Source: an uncultured Lachnospiraceae bacterium
Lineage (GTDB): Bacteria; Bacillota; Clostridia; Lachnospirales; Lachnospiraceae
Assembly: GCA_900550235.1 (NCBI GenBank)
Contig: URRQ01000042.1
Location: 1-18,043 of the forward strand
DNA: 18,043 nucleotides
Direction of reading: 5' to 3'
The translations under genes and the position numbers were made by a program. A model generated the notes under the pieces. It was given only the letters and a program-made list of their open reading frames with translations, did not search any database and was not told where the DNA came from. Shown here piece by piece: positions 13,121-18,043 of this stretch (the first letter of the stretch is position 1; each line of letters starts with the position of its first letter).

Positions 13121-14437
13121 ATGGAAGAAAAAGAAATGACGTCAAAAGAAAGTGTAAAACTAAAAAAAGGAACGATTCAAGAACCACAATTCAAGTTAAA
13201 GACATATTTTATGAAAGGATTTACCTATTTCTTAGTAATTGTGGCATGTATCATGTGCTATTTTGCGTTTTTGCGAATCGATGATATTGCAAAATTCCTT
13301 AAGGAAGTAGCAACGATTCTTCAGCCAATCATTATGGGGCTTGTATTCGCATATTTATTGAACCCTATGGTGAAGATGATAGAAAGAAATCTGATTCCTG
13401 TTTTAGATGAAAAAATAAAAAATGAGAAAAAAGTTCGAAGTTTAGCAAGAAATATCGGGGTGTTTACATCGATTCTTATTACGCTTGCGGTTGTAGTTTT
13501 ATTGTTAAATATGGTTTTACCGGAACTATACGAAAGTATCCGAGATATGATTATCAGTTTGCCGGGGCAGATGAATGATGCGATGGAATACTTGGAAGCA
13601 CACGCGATCAAAGATTCTGCAATATCAGGAACATTAAACACAGTTTTGGAAAATGCGGCGGCATCTTTGGAAACATGGCTTAGAACAGATCTGATCAGTC
13701 AGGTGAATCAAATGATGTCCTCTCTTACAAGCGGGGTTATTAGCTTCTTTGAAACGTTATTTAACATTGTGATTGGATTGATTGTGTCCGTATATGTTTT
13801 GACCAGCAAAGAAAAATTTATAGGACAATGTAAAAAAGCTACTTATGCGTTGTTTCAAAAGGATCGTGCAAATCTGATCCTTCAAGTTACAAGAAAAAGT
13901 AATGAAATATTTGGTGGATTTGTAATCGGTAAGATTATTGACTCTATCATTATTGGAATCATTTGCTTTGTTGTATTGAGTCTTTTGAAAATGCCATATA
14001 CTTTGCTTGTCAGCGTGGTTGTAGGCGTGACAAATGTTATTCCATTTTTTGGACCATTTATCGGCGCGATTCCAAGCATCATATTGATCCTGTTAGCAGA
14101 ACCAATCAAAGGCTTATATTTTATGATATTTATTTTATTATTGCAGCAGTTCGATGGAAATATTCTCGGACCAAAAATCCTTGGAAATTCTACAGGACTT
14201 AGCGCCTTTTGGGTGGTGTTCTCTATCTTACTTGGAGGAGGAATGTTTGGTTTTGTTGGAATGGTAATGGGAGTGCCGACATTTGCAGTATTCTATTATC
14301 TTGTTGAGATGTTTTTGAATCAAAAACTTCAAAAGAAAAAGCTTCCAAGTTCCTCGGATGCGTTTGAAAAAGTGGACTATATAGATGAAGATGGTATTTC
14401 TCATCAACAGATGATTGAGGAGAGAAAAGAAAAGTAA
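13121..14437 (+). CDS. AI-2E family transporter (UPF0118 membrane protein)
   Basis: The 438-residue polytopic protein has about eight membrane segments. Examples are YFLVIVACIMCYFAFL, IIMGLVFAYLLNP, GVFTSILITLAVVVLLLNMV, a central soluble stretch of roughly 80 residues, IGLIVSVYVL, IIIGIICFVVLSLL, a conserved NVIPFFGPFIGAIP block, and a final ILLGGGMFGFVGMVMGVPTFAVF. These match the family that includes TqsA and several Na+/H+ antiporters; the substrate cannot be assigned from sequence. Ends are charged and cytoplasmic. The ribosome binding site is weak (AGAAAGAGAG). The stop codon overlaps the ribosome binding site of metA, so the two genes form a coupled pair. Confidence 0.9.
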   Translation: MEEKEMTSKESVKLKKGTIQEPQFKLKTYFMKGFTYFLVIVACIMCYFAFLRIDDIAKFLKEVATILQPIIMGLVFAYLLNPMVKMIERNLIPVLDEKIKNEKKVRSLARNIGVFTSILITLAVVVLLLNMVLPELYESIRDMIISLPGQMNDAMEYLEAHAIKDSAISGTLNTVLENAAASLETWLRTDLISQVNQMMSSLTSGVISFFETLFNIVIGLIVSVYVLTSKEKFIGQCKKATYALFQKDRANLILQVTRKSNEIFGGFVIGKIIDSIIIGIICFVVLSLLKMPYTLLVSVVVGVTNVIPFFGPFIGAIPSIILILLAEPIKGLYFMIFILLLQQFDGNILGPKILGNSTGLSAFWVVFSILLGGGMFGFVGMVMGVPTFAVFYYLVEMFLNQKLQKKKLPSSSDAFEKVDYIDEDGISHQQMIEERKEK

Positions 14438-14449
14438 GGAGTGGAATAT

Positions 14450-15373
14450 ATGCCGATTAGAGTGCAGAAAGATCTTCCGGTAAAAGAAATACTGGAAAGA
14501 GAAAATATATTTGTAATGGATGAACATCGTGCCACGCATCAGGATATTCGTCCAATCCGTATAGGACTTTTGAATCTGATGCCACTAAAAGAAGAGACTG
14601 AGCTTCAGATACTGCGTTCTTTATCCAATACGCCATTACAGGTAGACGTAGTATTTGTTCATGTGGCAAGTCACCAATCCAAAAATACGTCTACCAGTCA
14701 TTTGAATAAGTTTTATGTGACATTTGAAGAAATCAAAAAAGAAAAATTTGACGGTTTCATTATTACGGGTGCGCCTGTAGAACAAATGCCGTTTGAAGAA
14801 GTGGATTATTGGGAAGAGTTAAAGCAGATCATGGAGTGGACAAAAACAAACGTAACGTCTACCTTGCATTTGTGTTGGGGTGCACAGGCAGGTCTGTATT
14901 ATCACTATGGAATTGATAAAGTACAGTTGGACGAAAAATTATTTGGAGTTTTTCGTCATAGAGTATTGAATCGGAAGATACCACTTGTTCGAGGGTTTGA
15001 TGATGTATTTCTTGCACCTCACTCACGCCATACAGATGTGCCGATTGAAAAAATCAGTGCGGATGAACGGTTAATGATTCTTGCGGAATCTGAGAAGGCA
15101 GGCGCGTTTCTGACGATGGCGGAAGATGGACGTCAAATCTTTGTGATGGGACATCCGGAATATGATCGAGTTACTTTGGATAAAGAATATAAGAGAGATA
15201 AGGAAAAAGGACTTCCGATCAAGATGCCGGAAAATTATTATGAAAATGATGATGATACGAAAAAGCCGCTTTTGACTTGGAGAGCTACGGCAAATAACTT
15301 GTATACAAATTGGCTCAATTATTACGTTTATCAGGTGACACCGTATGATATGATTGGAACGCCGAGTTTTTAG
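14450..15373 (+). CDS. metA: Homoserine O-acetyltransferase (MetA family)
   Basis: The 307-residue protein activates homoserine for methionine synthesis. The nucleophile is Cys142 in HLCWGAQAG, and His235 and Glu237 (GHPEYD) complete the catalytic set. Residue 111, in GAPVEQMPF, is Glu; in this family Glu111 goes with acetyl-CoA use and Gly111, as in E. coli, with succinyl-CoA. So O-acetylhomoserine is the predicted product. Counting from ATG 14450 puts the residues exactly at the family numbering, which with AAGGAG 8 nt upstream supports that start; an in-frame GTG at 14441 is less likely. The preceding gene's TAA overlaps this ribosome binding site. No SAM riboswitch or S-box is visible upstream. 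Confidence 0.95.
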   Translation: MPIRVQKDLPVKEILERENIFVMDEHRATHQDIRPIRIGLLNLMPLKEETELQILRSLSNTPLQVDVVFVHVASHQSKNTSTSHLNKFYVTFEEIKKEKFDGFIITGAPVEQMPFEEVDYWEELKQIMEWTKTNVTSTLHLCWGAQAGLYYHYGIDKVQLDEKLFGVFRHRVLNRKIPLVRGFDDVFLAPHSRHTDVPIEKISADERLMILAESEKAGAFLTMAEDGRQIFVMGHPEYDRVTLDKEYKRDKEKGLPIKMPENYYENDDDTKKPLLTWRATANNLYTNWLNYYVYQVTPYDMIGTPSF

Positions 15374-15452
15374 CGTATTTACTGGGGAAAACGCTTTTTG
15401 GAACAAGATTATGAGGGTATATTGCATTATTGCAATATGCCCTTAAATTTTT
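15372..15452 (+). terminator. Tandem intrinsic terminators after metA
   Basis: The first hairpin overlaps the metA stop: AGCGT-A-TTT (15372-15380) with AAAACGCT (15388-15395), one bulge, followed by TTTTT. The second is stronger: 15414-15426 pairs with 15431-15443 (GGGTATATTGCA / TGCAATATGCCC, one G-U pair) with loop TTAT and tail TTAAATTTTT. Confidence 0.8.
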
Positions 15453-15493
15453 GAGGAAAGTAATGTAAAAGATTAGGGAATGTGCTAGAATAA

Positions 15494-15520
15494 CAGAAAT
15501 ATGAATTTCTGATTTTATTT
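15494..15520 (+). other. Small AT-rich hairpin in the leader of the YrvL-like gene
   Basis: CAGAAAT (15494-15500), loop ATGA, ATTTCTG (15505-15511), followed by ATTTTATTT. A TAGAAT with upstream TG (15486-15491) could be a -10 just before it, but no -35 fits. A weak attenuator or chance; the stem is only 7 bp and AT-rich. Confidence 0.3.
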
Positions 15521-15548
15521 GACGGATGATACGAAGAGGAGTATTTAC

Positions 15549-15956
15549 TTGAAAAGATTTTGGAATGACAATAAAGAAAAAATTACAATATTTATAATCT
15601 GTGGGACTATTTTTATAGCTGTACTGTCAATTATTGCTGTGATAAGTGGTGCTATAATGAAACTGTTTGGCTTTCAATACAAATCGGTAGGGAGCATTGT
15701 TTTGTTTTTTATAATAGCAACAGCATTGTCTTTTCCGTTAAATTTGATAGCTGGCGGCTTGCCAAAAGCATTGTATGAACTTGGAAGGATAAGTAAAAAA
15801 GCTGCCTTGATATTGTATTTGACTTTAGATACTGTTGCTACAAGCTTTGGACTGGAAATAGTGGATTATTATATGCAGTCTATTTCAGCTACGACCATTT
15901 CTGTTGTTGTTATATCTTTTATATTGGCGTTACCGGGAAAAGATGATTATACCTAA
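15549..15956 (+). CDS. YrvL-like small membrane protein
   Basis: The 135-residue protein has about four membrane segments: ITIFIICGTIFIAVLSIIAVI, SIVLFFIIATALSFPLNLIAG, KAALILYLTLDTVATSFGLEIV and TTISVVVISFILALPG. The GFQYKSVGSIVLFF core and length resemble YrvL, a small B. subtilis membrane protein reported as a negative regulator acting on a sigma factor system; the match is from memory and moderate. The start is taken as TTG 15549 because AGAGGAG (15535-15541) lies 7 nt upstream, whereas the in-frame TTG at 15519 has no such site. It stands alone after the metA terminators and before a 157-nt gap. Confidence 0.6.
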   Translation: MKRFWNDNKEKITIFIICGTIFIAVLSIIAVISGAIMKLFGFQYKSVGSIVLFFIIATALSFPLNLIAGGLPKALYELGRISKKAALILYLTLDTVATSFGLEIVDYYMQSISATTISVVVISFILALPGKDDYT

Positions 15957-16113
15957 AGTATGGTTGTTAGAACGATTTGAAGATGGTTTGATTTTTCTCA
16001 AAAATTAAATGCTTGTATCGAGGACAGTAAAAACATCGGATAGAATATGAGAATGGGGAAACTTAAATAGGTTTAAGAATGACTGAAATTAGAATTTGAG
16101 GAGGGAATGGAAG

Positions 16114-16770
16114 ATGAATAAGGAATGGTCTGAACTTAATAAAACAATGCAGGTACAAATAAAAAAGAAAGATACTTATAAGATGGGGATCGATACTTTG
16201 CTTCATTTACGAAGTCAGTTAATGCAAACTTTAGTATCTTTCAAAGAGGAATTATTAAGAGAAGATTATAACTCAATCCCTTTCATAAATACTGATGGTT
16301 ATCATAGTAAGACGATCGCTTATTCTATTTGGCATATTTTCCGCATTGAAGATATAGTTGTGCATACGGTGATAAATGAAGATGAACAAGTATTTTTTGC
16401 GGACAATTATCAAGAGCGTATCAATTCACCTATCATTACAACAGGAAATGAACTCATGAAACAGCAGATTGCAAACTTTTCAAAACAGCTTAATTTGGAA
16501 GAATTATATTCATATATTTTTGAAGTACGGGAAAGCACTGAGAAAATGCTTAAAAGATTATCTTATGAGGAATTGAAAAGAAAAATACCGGAAGAAAGAA
16601 AAGGATACTTGGAATCGTTGAATGTAGTAAACGACAATGAAGAAGCAGCTTGGCTGATTGATTATTGGTGTAATAAAGATATTCGTGGACTAATTCAAAT
16701 GCCCCTTTCAAGACATTGGATTATGCACACAGAAGCTTGCTTGCGTATAAAGAACAAGATACATTCATAG
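16114..16770 (+). CDS. DinB-like superfamily protein (putative metal-dependent enzyme)
   Basis: The 218-residue, mostly helical protein has the DinB/YfiT four-helix-bundle hallmarks: SIWHIFRIEDIVVH near residues 71-84 (His74 as the first ligand) and SRHWIMHTEACLRI near the C-terminus (His201 and His205). Three histidines spaced this way usually bind a divalent metal. DinB-fold proteins include thiol transferases and damage-inducible proteins, so the reaction cannot be assigned. Similar proteins are sometimes labelled phage head-tail adapter in databases, probably wrongly. GAGGAGGG 9 nt before ATG 16114 decides the start. It is in a region of small accessory-looking genes and has no clear promoter. 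Confidence 0.72.
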   Translation: MNKEWSELNKTMQVQIKKKDTYKMGIDTLLHLRSQLMQTLVSFKEELLREDYNSIPFINTDGYHSKTIAYSIWHIFRIEDIVVHTVINEDEQVFFADNYQERINSPIITTGNELMKQQIANFSKQLNLEELYSYIFEVRESTEKMLKRLSYEELKRKIPEERKGYLESLNVVNDNEEAAWLIDYWCNKDIRGLIQMPLSRHWIMHTEACLRIKNKIHS

Positions 16771-16777
16771 GAAAAAT

Positions 16778-16888
16778 ATGGAAAAGGGAGAATGGATTGA
16801 AGCATTAAAAGAATATAGACGTATTGGATATCTTGTTTCAGCTCGTAAGGGCAAAAATAAAGGGAAATACATAAGGTTGGAACACTAA
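16778..16888 (+). CDS. Possible 36-residue basic peptide
   Basis: An ATG-to-TAA frame 7 nt after the DinB-like stop encodes a basic peptide (MEKGEWIEALKEYRRIGYLV, then SARKGKNKGKYIRLEH). AGGA lies 6 nt before the ATG, a weak site. The IGYLVSARKGKNKGKYIRL stretch reads like the C-terminal wing of a small DNA- or RNA-binding domain, so it could be a gene remnant. I do not recognise a family. Confidence 0.3.
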   Translation: MEKGEWIEALKEYRRIGYLVSARKGKNKGKYIRLEH

Positions 16889-16894
16889 ATAGTC

Positions 16895-16932
16895 GAAACT
16901 CTTTTGGAAATACAGCGTTTTTGTAGAGTTTC
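16895..16932. repeat. 8-bp inverted repeat before the phosphotransferase gene
   Basis: GAAACTCT (16895-16902) and AGAGTTTC (16925-16932) are exact inverted copies around a 22-nt AT-rich loop. There is no T-run on the plus strand, so it is unlikely to be a terminator. The 194-nt gap between 16770 and 16965 holds only this and the possible 36-residue peptide. Confidence 0.4.
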
Positions 16933-16964
16933 ATATCTAAATCGGAAGTTGTGAGGTAGGTATA

Positions 16965-17984
16965 ATGAAATGTAAAAAAGAAAATGAGATGGAATTATTT
17001 TATGACGATAAAGTGTCGATATTTACAAAGATAGCAGAAAAATATGATTGGAAGATAATCGGTAAGCCGATGCTTTTGAGTGGAGGCTTTATGCACAAGA
17101 TGTATAGGATTGATACACAACAAGGAACTTTCGCTCTAAAATTGCTAAATCCGTTTGTTATGCAAAGAGAAACCGCTATGGATAATTTTGCAAAAGCTGA
17201 ACGGATAGAACTTTTATTGGAGCAGCAAGGTGTTCAGATTCTTCCTGCATTGTCTTTGGATGGAAGAAAAATGCAGGAGGTAGACGGCGAACATTTCTAC
17301 CTATTTGACTATTTTCCCGGAAAAGCCTTACAGTGCAATGAGATAACAGTGTATCACTGCAAAGAAATGGGAAAGGTACTTGCTGAAATTCATAGTATAG
17401 ACAAAAAATATGAAAATGAAGTTTTTGGTGAAATGTCTATTGATTGGAATTTCTACCTTGCAGAAATGAAAAACACCGATCCAAAATTATACGTAATGTT
17501 GAAAGACGCTTTGCCTGTTATTCAAGATAGTCAAAATAAAGGCAATCAGGCAAGAAAAAAACTCCCCTCAATCGTATCAATCTGCCATAATGATATGGAC
17601 TGCAAAAATGTTCTCTGGAACGGGAATGATTATCGCATTATTGATTTGGAATGCTTATCTTATAGCAACCCGTTTATGGAATTGTTTGAATTGGCATTGT
17701 GCTGGTCAGGATATGAAGATTGCAAAATTGATTTTCAGTTATTTCAATCTTTTTTACAGGGGTACAAAAATGCCGATGGGGATATGCCAGTGGATTGGGA
17801 AACATTATACGATTGCGATAACGGCAGATTGGAGTGGTTAGAATATAATATTAAGCGTGTTTTAGGTATTGACTGCGGGAATGATGAAAAAGAAATTGGA
17901 ATAGAACAGGTTAAAGAAACAATTCAGCACATCATTTATTATGCAAAGATGAAGAACCAAATACTTGAGCATTGTATTATATAA
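16965..17984 (+). CDS. Phosphotransferase of the APH/choline kinase-like family
   Basis: The 339-residue protein kinase-like fold has FALKLLNPF (ATP-binding Lys about residue 59), the Brenner-type catalytic loop HNDMDCKN (208-215, Asp210 as base and Asn215 as metal ligand) and IIDLE (D227, E229) as the second metal site. Family members phosphorylate aminoglycosides, choline, homoserine or other small hydroxyl compounds. Sequence alone does not say which, and no close resistance gene is recognised, so a resistance role should not be assumed. ATG 16965 follows GAGGTAGG; the in-frame ATG at 16989 has a poorer site. It ends 59 nt before the window edge, with no terminator seen. Confidence 0.85.
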   Translation: MKCKKENEMELFYDDKVSIFTKIAEKYDWKIIGKPMLLSGGFMHKMYRIDTQQGTFALKLLNPFVMQRETAMDNFAKAERIELLLEQQGVQILPALSLDGRKMQEVDGEHFYLFDYFPGKALQCNEITVYHCKEMGKVLAEIHSIDKKYENEVFGEMSIDWNFYLAEMKNTDPKLYVMLKDALPVIQDSQNKGNQARKKLPSIVSICHNDMDCKNVLWNGNDYRIIDLECLSYSNPFMELFELALCWSGYEDCKIDFQLFQSFLQGYKNADGDMPVDWETLYDCDNGRLEWLEYNIKRVLGIDCGNDEKEIGIEQVKETIQHIIYYAKMKNQILEHCII

Positions 17985-18043
17985 ATTCCAGTTGATATTT
18001 CACATATTTTAGGAAATTTAATAACTGTTATATTTAATTATCA

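Overview
The window looks like the chromosome of a low-GC Gram-positive anaerobe of the Clostridia, most likely a Lachnospiraceae gut bacterium. This is inferred from the AT-rich sequence, strong AGGAGG-type ribosome binding sites, sigma-A-type promoters (TTGACA/TATAAT), a T-box in front of thrS, a TPP riboswitch in front of a thiT-like gene, and a glutaminyl-tRNA synthetase of the clostridial type. No species can be named from the sequence alone.

Layout. The left edge (1-430) holds the 3' end of a phage-type sigma-70-like gene and short GTCCCC repeats, next to the 3' end of tRNA-Thr(GGU) (minus strand, own promoter and terminator). Next comes thiT (thiamine ECF substrate-binding protein) on the minus strand behind a TPP riboswitch, then glnS on the plus strand. 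Between glnS and a MocR-type regulator lies a roughly 200-bp inverted-symmetric repeat element (3333-3534) with GTCCC motifs in exact 22-bp phase. The MocR-type protein carries Arg where the PLP-binding Lys is expected. A small acidic membrane-anchored protein (minus) converges on it. Then come a cardiolipin synthase (plus), converging on a minus-strand operon of a two-helix membrane peptide and asnA, and a divergent plus-strand SEC-C protein followed by a YdcF-like membrane protein.

From 9823 a strong promoter drives a threonine T-box leader, a YbgC-like acyl-CoA thioesterase and thrS, followed by a two-domain DUF1540 protein and a terminator. A further promoter drives an AI-2E-family membrane protein and metA (Cys142 and Glu111, predicted acetyl-CoA type), closed by tandem terminators. 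The right part (15.5-18 kb) is less ordinary: a YrvL-like membrane protein starting with TTG, a DinB-like putative metalloprotein, a possible 36-residue peptide and a phosphotransferase of the APH/choline kinase fold.

The window contains both partners of one regulatory circuit: the tRNA-Thr has anticodon GGU and an unpaired discriminator U, and the T-box offers ACC as specifier and UGGA in the antiterminator bulge, which match both ends of that tRNA. The observations most worth following are the 22-bp-phased palindromic element, the Lys-to-Arg change in the MocR protein, the poly-A tract inside the promoter spacer of the asnA operon, and the riboswitch terminator whose 3' arm is also the ribosome binding site of thiT. 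No CRISPR array, rRNA, transposase or integrase gene was seen.
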